Source: Ignavibacteria bacterium (GTDB lineage Bacteria; Bacteroidota; Ignavibacteria; Tepidaquicellales; OLB5). Taken from it: DNA of 9,735 nt. Position 1 is the first letter of the stretch. Every line of letters begins with the position of its first letter. The notes beneath the pieces are model-generated. The model ran no database searches and was not told the origin of the DNA. It saw only the letters and a list, made by a program, of their open reading frames with translations. The stretch lies in contig JAUQWT010000175.1 of NCBI GenBank assembly GCA_030835005.1, forward strand, positions 1 to 9,735, written 5' to 3'. Below are positions 1-5,279 of this stretch, piece by piece. A program made the position numbers and the translations under genes.

Positions 1-88
1 AACAAGTGTGACAAGAGAAAAGATTCAAAGCGCAGGGAAAACGAAAGAAAAACGCACGATCAAACTACTCCTTTCCGTATTTGATTAT

Positions 89-238
89 CTATACTTTTTC
101 TTCTGTTATCAATGCGCTGCCTATCATTCCTGTAACATCAAATGCTTTTTTGAGATCTTCGATCTTCTCTTCAGCATCAACAATTTCTATAACAATGGGC
201 AGGTCGCTTGAGAGCTCAAATAGCAAAATAACGAAGTA
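89..238 (-). pseudogene. C-terminal remnant of a DUF190 (PII-like) protein
   Basis: Read on the minus strand, this stretch encodes about 45 residues ending in a TAG stop at 89-91. They include SSDLPIVIEIVDAEEKIED followed by an ALITEEKV-like end. That matches the last third of DUF190 proteins, whose hallmark is the L-S-x-D-L-P-x-V-I-E-I-V-D strand followed by E-K-I. These are small PII-fold proteins of about 100-115 residues, often beside the fluoride exporter CrcB. The N-terminal two thirds, with the usual G-x-x-G-A-T and G-F-G blocks, are missing. In the same frame the reading passes into hydrophobic low-complexity residues and meets a stop at 272-274, with no convincing start codon. I read it as a 5'-truncated, probably dead gene. 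A frameshifted intact copy is excluded because the other two frames upstream do not carry the missing blocks. Confidence 0.65.
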
Positions 239-284
239 ATGAATTGGAAAAATAACGATGATGAAAATTGCTTAATTCATTACT
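235..284. repeat. 11-bp perfect inverted repeat at the remnant boundary
   Basis: AGTAATGAATT at 235-245 is repeated in inverse orientation as AATTCATTACT at 274-284, with 28 bp between. The right arm overlaps the last codons and stop of the minus-strand membrane protein; the left arm abuts the point where DUF190 similarity ends. The stem is AT-rich and lacks a good T-run, so a strong intrinsic terminator is unlikely, although it could weakly terminate the minus-strand gene. Confidence 0.55.
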
Positions 285-1348
285 GACTTTCGTTTTGTTA
301 TCTTTGATAGTATTGCCATGTTGATAAAGAAACCAAGTATCGCTATTCCGTTTAACATTCCCGCAGTCTCTTTGTAATAGGGCGGCATTTGTACGGGGAA
401 GATACCGGCGATCCGAATCAGCAAAGAAATATTAAGCAGGAAGTACCAGAAATAAAGGGATCTTCCAAAAGGTTCAACCTTTATCCGGAGCACAGCAGGC
501 AGAATTACCGGAGCGTGAGCAAATATCATAGAGAAAACAAACCCAAGAAAGAATACGTGAAGCGAAGCATCATATAACAGCCCGAAGTATGAACCATATG
601 CCATAAAAATACCGGTTATAAGAAGCCAGAAATAACCAGTAATAAGAAGCAGCCCTGAGTAAAAGCTTACTCCGGGTTTTTTAAGCGAGTGTCTTGCCAT
701 ATCATATTTAAACAGCCACAGGGAGGAACCTACAATTGAAATTCCGATCAGATAACCCCCGGCGGAATGAAAAGGCACAACAATTCCCAGGGTGAATAAG
801 ATAAGAAAAAAAACCAGAACGAGCTGCTTTCTGGAAGCATTTTTGAGAAGAATGAATCTCGAAAGCTCCAGCCGTTCACCGGTAATTGTAAAAAGCAGAA
901 ATGCTATCCACCACATTACACTTGCCGGGAAGAAAGATGAGCGAAGCAGTATAGCATTTCCGATAAAGTAACAAAGTGCGCCCGCCATCATGATCAACAA
1001 ATACATTCCTTTATGCTTAACGTATATGAAGTAATATATTGCAGTTAATCCGGCTGAACCAAGCAGCAGAAACACGCAGGCAGTTTTTGGCATCGAAGCC
1101 AGAAAGAAGACTATGCTCAATGAATTAAGCAAAGGAACAATTAGAGCAAGTTTGTTTGGATAACTTATGCTCCGCTCCAGGCAGATAAGAGTACCTAAGA
1201 ACGAACCGGCCATTATTGCACCATGCTCCCCGGCAGGAAATGAAAAAGGCAGGTTCAATCCAATTCCAATCCTAAACCAGCCGGTTAAGATCCCGGTGAG
1301 CAGGCTTATCAGCACTATAGGCAAAATGAATATCTGTTTATTCTTCAA
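272..1348 (-). CDS. Polytopic membrane protein, NnrS-like / heme-copper-type (putative)
   Basis: A 358-residue integral membrane protein with roughly 10-12 hydrophobic segments and few soluble loops. Histidines lie in or at the edge of membrane segments: H42 in EHGAIMAGSFLG, H194, H264 in LHVFFLGF and H278 in AHAPVILP. The G-E-R-L-E-L-S-R motif (157-164) follows a helix. The H-G-x-x-M-x-G-x-L-G-T-x-x-x-L-E-R and H-x3-L-G-F...A-H-A-P patterns recall NnrS (a heme- and copper-containing membrane protein of nitric-oxide metabolism) and the cytochrome oxidase subunit I fold, but the match is by motif only. The frame is open up to a TAA at 1397-1399 with no ATG before residue 46, so I take the TTG at 1346-1348; no Shine-Dalgarno is evident. 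It is divergent from doxX, with an FNR-type dyad and TACCTTTG box upstream, fitting a respiratory or nitrosative-stress role. Confidence 0.5.
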   Translation of the reverse strand: MKNKQIFILPIVLISLLTGILTGWFRIGIGLNLPFSFPAGEHGAIMAGSFLGTLICLERSISYPNKLALIVPLLNSLSIVFFLASMPKTACVFLLLGSAGLTAIYYFIYVKHKGMYLLIMMAGALCYFIGNAILLRSSFFPASVMWWIAFLLFTITGERLELSRFILLKNASRKQLVLVFFLILFTLGIVVPFHSAGGYLIGISIVGSSLWLFKYDMARHSLKKPGVSFYSGLLLITGYFWLLITGIFMAYGSYFGLLYDASLHVFFLGFVFSMIFAHAPVILPAVLRIKVEPFGRSLYFWYFLLNISLLIRIAGIFPVQMPPYYKETAGMLNGIAILGFFINMAILSKITKRKSVMN

Positions 1349-1377
1349 AAAACTTAGTTTTTGTATCGTTTCTGTTA

Positions 1378-1385
1378 CAAAGGTA
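1378..1385 (-). promoter_or_regulatory. -7 promoter element of the NnrS-like gene (TACCTTTG)
   Basis: The minus strand reads TACCTTTG, an exact match to the Bacteroidota -7 element TAnnTTTG. It lies about 30 nt upstream of the TTG start, giving a predicted start site near 1374 and a leader of roughly 26 nt. No TTTG -33 element sits at the usual distance; instead the dyad at 1408-1421 is centred 29.5 bp upstream, as expected for an activator-dependent class II promoter. Confidence 0.55.
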
Positions 1386-1407
1386 GCTTTAAATTCTTAG
1401 AAATCAT

Positions 1408-1421
1408 TTGACTTAAATCAA
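1408..1421. promoter_or_regulatory. FNR/DNR-type operator, left copy (TTGAC-TTAA-ATCAA)
   Basis: TTGACTTAAATCAA differs at one base from the FNR/DNR consensus TTGAT-N4-ATCAA. Its centre (1414.5) is 29.5 bp from the first base of the minus-strand TACCTTTG box. In E. coli terms this is the -41.5 class II activation position. The CRP/FNR superfamily includes oxygen sensors (FNR) and nitric-oxide sensors (DNR, NNR, NnrR). The regulator itself is not in this window. Confidence 0.6.
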
Positions 1422-1432
1422 ATTGCAGGGAT

Positions 1433-1488
1433 ATAAATCCTGTTTTGAGATGACAAATGTCATATGAGGCACGAAAACAGGGATTTAT
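1433..1488. repeat. Imperfect inverted repeat enclosing the right operator
   Basis: ATAAATCCTGTTTT at 1433-1446 pairs with AAAACAGGGATTTAT at 1474-1488, leaving a single bulged base. The arms flank the right-hand dyad, and the right arm overlaps the first three bases of the doxX -7 element. It may be an extra regulator site or a cruciform. As RNA it would not form on the doxX transcript predicted here, because that transcript starts downstream of it. Confidence 0.5.
1450..1463. promoter_or_regulatory. FNR/DNR-type operator, right copy (ATGAC-AAAT-GTCAT)
   Basis: ATGACAAATGTCAT is a perfect dyad with the nTGAC-N4-GTCAn architecture used by CRP/FNR-family regulators of the FNR/NNR type. Its centre (1456.5) lies 29.5 bp before the doxX -7 box at 1486-1493, and 42 bp (four helical turns at 10.5 bp) from the centre of the left operator. 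It could bind the same regulator as the left copy, or a related one with slightly different half-site preference. Confidence 0.55.
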
Positions 1489-1493
1489 TTTTG
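1486..1493 (+). promoter_or_regulatory. -7 promoter element of doxX (TATTTTTG)
   Basis: TATTTTTG fits TAnnTTTG exactly. The predicted transcription start is near 1497, about 18 nt before the ATG. As on the other strand there is no TTTG at the normal -33 distance, which suggests that the dyad-binding protein recruits polymerase. Confidence 0.5.
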
Positions 1494-1499
1494 TAATGA

Positions 1500-1506
1500 A
1501 AGGAGG
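1500..1506 (+). promoter_or_regulatory. Strong Shine-Dalgarno of doxX
   Basis: AAGGAGG lies 8 nt before the ATG at 1515. It stands out because most other genes in the window have no recognisable ribosome binding site, and it fixes the doxX start. Confidence 0.8.
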
Positions 1507-1514
1507 GAATTAAA

Positions 1515-1949
1515 ATGTACCTTCTTCAGAAGATCAACACCTGGAGCGAAAGGCATCACCCGCTGTGGCTGGATTTATTCAGAGTGCTGCTTGGCGTGAT
1601 ACTTGTGTGGCAGGCACTTTATTTCATAGCCAACAAGAGCGCTATAGTTGAAATTGTTCAGCAGTACGGTTTTGGCTTCTTTACAATGACTGCAGCGCAT
1701 GCCATTATAGGAATCCATCTTGTAGGCGGTATTCTTATTCTTAGCGGACTCCTCACACGGTTTGCCGCAGCGATCCAGCTGCCCGTTTTGATATGCAACC
1801 TGATATTTGTTGTTATTCCCAACGGGTTTATGACATTAAAGTCTGAGGCAGAGCTTACAATTATAGTGCTTGCTCTGGTCATACTTTTCCTGTTTGAAGG
1901 ATCGGGCCATTACTCGCTTGACGGGTATTTGAAGAGACACAACGATTAG
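1515..1949 (+). CDS. DoxX family membrane protein
   Basis: A 144-residue protein with four predicted transmembrane helices at about residues 20-38, 58-78, 83-101 and 113-128. Length and topology are standard for DoxX (PF07681). The R-x-L-L-G-x-I-L-V-W-Q start of helix 1 (residues 23-33) and the H-L-V-G-G-I-L-I-L-S-G-L-L-T-R-F segment (68-83) are typical of the family. DoxX was named for a small subunit of an archaeal thiosulfate:quinone oxidoreductase/terminal quinol oxidase. Most bacterial members are uncharacterised and some are linked to redox stress. A canonical Shine-Dalgarno sets the start. It is monocistronic as far as can be seen, since a separate promoter lies before the next gene. 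The shared control region with the NnrS-like gene argues for co-expression under low oxygen or nitrosative conditions; that part is inference. Confidence 0.85.
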   Translation: MYLLQKINTWSERHHPLWLDLFRVLLGVILVWQALYFIANKSAIVEIVQQYGFGFFTMTAAHAIIGIHLVGGILILSGLLTRFAAAIQLPVLICNLIFVVIPNGFMTLKSEAELTIIVLALVILFLFEGSGHYSLDGYLKRHND

Positions 1950-2107
1950 GGAAGTTCTGAGTTCGGCACTGCCCGGCTACATCCATTCTGAAACCGGCAT
2001 GGTATTGAACCTGCGCGAGCAGCGAAGTATAAATCCTTTTTTCGTAAATCATTTCAAATACAGAGGCCGTAACTATGCAGAATCCGGAAGAATATTTGTT
2101 CTTTCTA

Positions 2108-2138
2108 TTTGTTGTGGCCGGTTGATATTTTATATTTG
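2108..2138 (+). promoter_or_regulatory. Bacteroidota-type promoter of the cysteine synthase gene
   Basis: TTTG at 2108-2111, a 19-nt spacer and TATATTTG at 2131-2138 match the -33/-7 consensus TTTG-N19/20-TAnnTTTG. The predicted start is about 2142, leaving a 24-nt leader before the ATG at 2166. The rest of the 1950-2165 spacer holds no recognisable gene. Confidence 0.65.
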
Positions 2139-2165
2139 TCACGATTAAGAACTACAAACAACAAT

Positions 2166-3272
2166 ATGATCACAGAAACCGCAGCAGCATTAACAGATAA
2201 CATCAAACAAAAATTCAACGGATTACATCACCTTGTTGGCAACACACCTTTGCTTGCAATAAACTTTACTTATAAAGGCAAAAAGCGGAGACTCTTTGCA
2301 AAAAGTGAGAACCTGAATATGACAGGCAGTATCAAAGACCGCATGGCATTGCATATACTCCGCAGGGCATATTTAAGCGGCACCATAAAGCAGGGAGACT
2401 CTATTGTTGAAGCGACAAGCGGGAATACAGGTATTTCATTTGCTGCAATTGGCCGTGCGCTGGGACACCCGGTAACGATCTTTATGCCGGACTGGATGAG
2501 CCGTGAAAGAGTTGACCTGATAACCAGTATGGGTGCAGTGATAAAACCGGTTACAAGAGAGCAGGGCGGTTTCCTGGGAAGCATTAAATTGACCGAAGAA
2601 TTTGCAGAGCAAAACAAAGATGTATTTCTGCCGTGCCAGTTTTCAAATGAATCAAATGTTGATGCGCATTATGAAAACACAGGCCCCGAAATATGGTGGC
2701 AGCTTGCCTTCAGCTCGCTTAAGCCGGATGCATTTGCGGCCGGCGTAGGAACAGGCGGAACAATTATGGGAGTTGGCAAGCACCTGAGGGAACTGAATCC
2801 TGATGTGAAAATACACCCTATAGAACCTGCTGAGTCGCCAACTTTGACCACCGGTCATAAAATCGGACAGCACAGGATACAGGGTATCTCAGATGAATTC
2901 ATACCCGCAATCGTTGACCTTGGGAAGACAGACGGCGTAATAGCGGTTCATGACGGTGATGCAATAATTATGGCACAAATGCTTGCGGCTCAGCTTGGGC
3001 TTGCAGTCGGTATATCCAGCGGCGCGAACTTTATCGGGGCGCTTAAGGCGCAAAATGAAATAGACAGTGACGCAATTGTAGCAACTGTATTCCCTGATTC
3101 GAACAAGAAATATTTGAGTACGGATCTTCTCAGAAGAGAACCTCTTAGAGACGGATACTTATCACCCGATATAGAACTCATTGACTTCCGCGCTTATAAA
3201 AGAGTATGTCATACCTGCTGTGACTTTATGGATTGTGAACAGAAAATCTCAATAACAGGAATAGATCCCTGA
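2166..3272 (+). CDS. cysM: Cysteine synthase (O-acetylserine sulfhydrylase), CysK/CysM family
   Basis: A 368-residue fold-type II PLP enzyme that makes L-cysteine from O-acetyl-L-serine and sulfide (or thiosulfate, for CysM) in the cytoplasm. Visible motifs are H-L-V-G-N-T-P-L (21-29), the PLP lysine K57 in N-x-T-G-S-I-K-D-R, the substrate loop T-S-G-N-T-G (84-89), the phosphate-binding G-T-G-G-T (195-199), S-S-G-A-N (284-288) and P-D-S (310-312). I prefer the ATG at 2166 over an in-frame TTG at 2109 because the TTG lies inside the promoter and its extra 19 residues are not family-like. Length exceeds the usual 300-325 residues: residues 330-368 form a tail with C348, C351, C352 and C357. CysK, CysM and cystathionine beta-synthase-like activities cannot be separated by motifs alone, so the symbol is provisional. 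A terminator follows the gene. Confidence 0.9.
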   Translation: MITETAAALTDNIKQKFNGLHHLVGNTPLLAINFTYKGKKRRLFAKSENLNMTGSIKDRMALHILRRAYLSGTIKQGDSIVEATSGNTGISFAAIGRALGHPVTIFMPDWMSRERVDLITSMGAVIKPVTREQGGFLGSIKLTEEFAEQNKDVFLPCQFSNESNVDAHYENTGPEIWWQLAFSSLKPDAFAAGVGTGGTIMGVGKHLRELNPDVKIHPIEPAESPTLTTGHKIGQHRIQGISDEFIPAIVDLGKTDGVIAVHDGDAIIMAQMLAAQLGLAVGISSGANFIGALKAQNEIDSDAIVATVFPDSNKKYLSTDLLRREPLRDGYLSPDIELIDFRAYKRVCHTCCDFMDCEQKISITGIDP

Positions 3273-3308
3273 GATTTTAAAGCACAAAGCAATTGACGTA
3301 ATATAGAT

Positions 3309-3338
3309 ATCCTCTGAATTCAGGGGATTTTTATTTTA
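3309..3338 (+). terminator. Intrinsic terminator after the cysteine synthase gene
   Basis: ATCCTCTGAA (3309-3318) pairs with TTCAGGGGAT (3319-3328), with one G-U pair. TTTTATTTT follows directly. It lies 37 nt past the stop, so the next gene is probably a separate transcription unit. Confidence 0.8.
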
Positions 3339-3431
3339 ACATCCACTGTTTATTAGAATAGAATTGAATTGAATAACACCGCATTATTCACTAAAATTGC
3401 TACAACAATTACAATTAAAACCATAAATTTG

Positions 3432-4325
3432 ATGATCAGACCGGTAATGTATTTAGCCTTAGTTGTTCTTCTTATATCCGGCGGCAGGGTAATTGCCCAA
3501 TGTTCAGATGCGGGAGTTTGTGTAATAGGGAAACATCAAACAAAAGAAACTGAAAAAAATACCAGTACTGTTTCGCTGGGATATGTTTTCGGTACAAGCG
3601 GCAAGCAGGCAGATGTTAACGGCTCGCTGAACAACATTAAATACGGCAGTGTAAGATTTGAAGCGGATCTGGATATACTTAAAAACGCCCGTATGAATGT
3701 TTCTATACCCTATACATTTGTCTCGGGGCCGCTTGGTGAAAATAACGGCATTGGTGACCTTGCGGTTCTGTTTACGAAAAAATTCTATATTGAAAAAGTT
3801 CATGAATTATCTTTTTCTCTTGGCGGCAAGTTTGCAACAGGCAGCGTTAACTCTAAAGACTCTTTGCCGCAGCGTTATATGACAGGGCTTGGAACAAACG
3901 ATCTGATAGTTGGCGCCACCTATTCATACAGCAATTACTATTTCGGCATTGGATACCAAAAGCCATTTGGCAGAAGCGCAAACTATGATACACGCCTTAA
4001 GCGCGGCGATGATGCCTTCATGCGCGCCGGATTCTTTGAGCAGTTCGGCAAGCTGGGTCTGAAAGCGGAGGTACTGACAATTGTACGCATACAGCCTTCA
4101 AGTGTCCGTGATCCACTTGGTTCGGGCGAGAGCTTCACCGAGATTAGCGGAAGCAATGAGGCACAGGTGAATCTGCTGGCAACAGTAAGTTATATGGCAT
4201 CAAAACAAATAGCGTTGTGGGGGCAGGGCGCGTTACCGCTGCTGACCCGTAACTATAATTATGACGGCTTGAAAAGATCGCTCTCGCTTTCAGCAGGGGT
4301 ATCGTATTATTTTAGTTTGAAGTGA
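3432..4325 (+). CDS. Putative outer-membrane beta-barrel protein (phenol-degradation MetA-like / transporter family)
   Basis: A 297-residue exported protein. The ATG at 3432 gives a good signal peptide: M-I-R start, hydrophobic core Y7-I15, and a probable cut near A22-Q23. An in-frame TTG at 3369 would bury it behind 21 extra residues, and an ATG at 3447 would remove the positive N-region. The mature part opens with C24-S-D-A-G-V-C30. It then alternates polar and hydrophobic residues in about ten beta-strand-like segments, such as KNARMNVSIPYTFV, GIGDLAVLFTKKF and YYFGIGYQKPF. It ends S-L-S-A-G-V-S-Y-Y-F-S-L-K, an aromatic-rich closing strand typical of barrels. The G-I-G-D-L block recalls the MetA-pathway-of-phenol-degradation barrel family (PF13557), but no substrate can be assigned. 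It has its own transcription unit after a terminator. No Shine-Dalgarno is seen. Confidence 0.6.
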   Translation: MIRPVMYLALVVLLISGGRVIAQCSDAGVCVIGKHQTKETEKNTSTVSLGYVFGTSGKQADVNGSLNNIKYGSVRFEADLDILKNARMNVSIPYTFVSGPLGENNGIGDLAVLFTKKFYIEKVHELSFSLGGKFATGSVNSKDSLPQRYMTGLGTNDLIVGATYSYSNYYFGIGYQKPFGRSANYDTRLKRGDDAFMRAGFFEQFGKLGLKAEVLTIVRIQPSSVRDPLGSGESFTEISGSNEAQVNLLATVSYMASKQIALWGQGALPLLTRNYNYDGLKRSLSLSAGVSYYFSLK

Positions 4326-4378
4326 GAAAGCAAAAGCAAAAGTAAAACAACAGAAGTAAAAAAGCAAAAAACTTTAAG
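4326..4378 (+). repeat. A-rich degenerate hexamer repeats (AAAAGC/AAAAGT)
   Basis: Directly after the barrel gene comes a purine-rich stretch with repeated AAAAGC, AAAAGT and GAAGTAAAA units. It has no dyad and no coding signal, and looks like slippage-prone low-complexity DNA. Confidence 0.45.
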
Positions 4379-4379
4379 C

Positions 4380-4433
4380 CACGAATTACACGAATTCTCA
4401 CGAACATGTTTTCACCACAGAGGACACAGAGAA
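4380..4433. repeat. Degenerate 9-10 nt tandem repeats (CACGAATTA and CACAGAGGA types)
   Basis: Three tandem units CACGAATTA, CACGAATTCT and CACGAACATG occupy 4380-4408. A second type, CACAGAGGA then CACAGAGAA, occupies 4416-4433. From memory, phrases of the kind CCACGAATTACACGAAT and CCACAGAGGACACAGAG recur in intergenic DNA of many environmental bacteria. That is recollection, not a search. They end 9 nt before the lipoprotein gene, so they lie in its leader or promoter region. Confidence 0.55.
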
Positions 4434-4442
4434 TAAAACCGA

Positions 4443-5150
4443 ATGATACACAATAATATATATTTCAAAATTGCGGCAACAGTATTTTTTGTATTGTTCA
4501 TTTTCTCCTGCTCCAAACAGGAAGTAAAATCAGATAATACACAAAGCAAGCAGAACAAAAGAAGTGACTCTAGCCATACAATTAAGTTAACCGAAAACCA
4601 GAAGAAAGTACTTGCCGGCGCAAAGAAGTGCCTCGAGGCAAAGTTCAGCTATGATATGACGATGGGATATTATGTGCTTACATATAAAGATGGAGTTAAT
4701 ACAGGCAGCAAGGTTTTTCCGGGCGGCGATATGGATCCATTGGAGGGAGTCTGCACCGAAGTAACGATCCGCGCTTTAAGATGGGGCGGCATATGCGACC
4801 TGCAGGAAGAAATATATAATGACCTGAAAGCTAATTTCAGTGATTACCCTATGAGCCGCTGGGGAGCGAAGAAACCCGACCCGAATATTGATCAAAGGCG
4901 CGTTCCGAACCAAATGGTATGGTTTGAGAAACATTGGAATGTAATTAATAACGATGACTATCAGCCGGGAGATGTTGTTGCATGGGATATGAACGGCGAC
5001 GGCTGGGGAGATCATATCGGAATAGTTTCAGATGCATTGTCGCCGGAAGGAATTCCAAAACTAATTCATAACTTTCCGGACCCGGGTTATGTTGCAGAAG
5101 AAGACGTGCTTGGCAGGTGGGAAATAATTGGGCACTACAGGGTAAAATAG
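4443..5150 (+). CDS. DUF1287 family lipoprotein (NlpC/P60-like fold)
   Basis: A 235-residue protein. Residues 1-22 form a lipoprotein signal (hydrophobic T13-F21) with the lipobox I-F-S-C and lipid-acceptor Cys23, then a Ser/Lys/Gln-rich linker to about residue 48. The rest matches DUF1287: the Y-D start, F-P-G-G-D, G-V-C-T-E (Cys104), the W-G-x-K-x-P-D-x-N-I-D-x-R-R-V-P-N block, Y-x-P-G-D-V-V-A-W, G-D-H-I-G-I-V (His191) and H-N-F (His209), ending G-H-Y-R. Cys104, His191 and His209 are laid out like the catalytic residues of NlpC/P60 cysteine peptidases that cut peptidoglycan stem peptides. Family members are mostly uncharacterised, E. coli YijF among them as I recall. Location should be membrane-anchored, facing the periplasm or outside. 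The gene stands alone; no clear promoter or Shine-Dalgarno was found in the repeat-rich leader. Confidence 0.88.
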   Translation: MIHNNIYFKIAATVFFVLFIFSCSKQEVKSDNTQSKQNKRSDSSHTIKLTENQKKVLAGAKKCLEAKFSYDMTMGYYVLTYKDGVNTGSKVFPGGDMDPLEGVCTEVTIRALRWGGICDLQEEIYNDLKANFSDYPMSRWGAKKPDPNIDQRRVPNQMVWFEKHWNVINNDDYQPGDVVAWDMNGDGWGDHIGIVSDALSPEGIPKLIHNFPDPGYVAEEDVLGRWEIIGHYRVK

Positions 5151-5279
5151 TGAGATAGTGAGTTGATGAATCAGAGAATTAACAAAATTCTGCATTGAAA
5201 TTGTTTTGACGCTTCAATTTGTTCGGTGAGCCAACTCTTACAATAACTCTTGATCCCCTCGGTCTCCTTTCTGAACAAA

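Noticed and set aside
55..76. Shine-Dalgarno-like GGAAAGGAG on the minus strand followed by a GTG
   Set aside because: The frame stops after about ten codons and the DNA further left shows no coding signal.
8..211. Open frame of 67 codons on the plus strand
   Set aside because: Low-complexity composition, and it lies antisense to the clearly DUF190-like minus-strand frame.
2011..2044. CTGC-GCGA-GCAG hairpin with a downstream T-run as doxX terminator
   Set aside because: Only a 4-bp stem, and the T-run is about 14 nt away.
1879..2142. 87-codon minus-strand frame over the end of doxX and the following spacer
   Set aside because: Overlaps a well-supported gene and resembles no known protein; its start lies in the cysteine synthase promoter.
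1999..2148. 49-codon plus-strand frame starting at an ATG in the doxX-cysM spacer
   Set aside because: No ribosome binding site, no recognisable similarity, and it runs through the predicted promoter of the next gene.
2109..2165. TTG start extending the cysteine synthase by 19 residues
   Set aside because: The start lies within the promoter and the extra residues do not fit the family.
3424..3431. TAAATTTG as a promoter for the barrel gene
   Set aside because: An exact consensus match, but it directly abuts the preferred ATG at 3432, so the transcript would start inside the gene, and no -33 element is at the right distance.
5175..5191. AGAATT/AATTCT hairpin as a terminator of the DUF1287 gene
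   Set aside because: Six AT-rich base pairs with no T-run after them.
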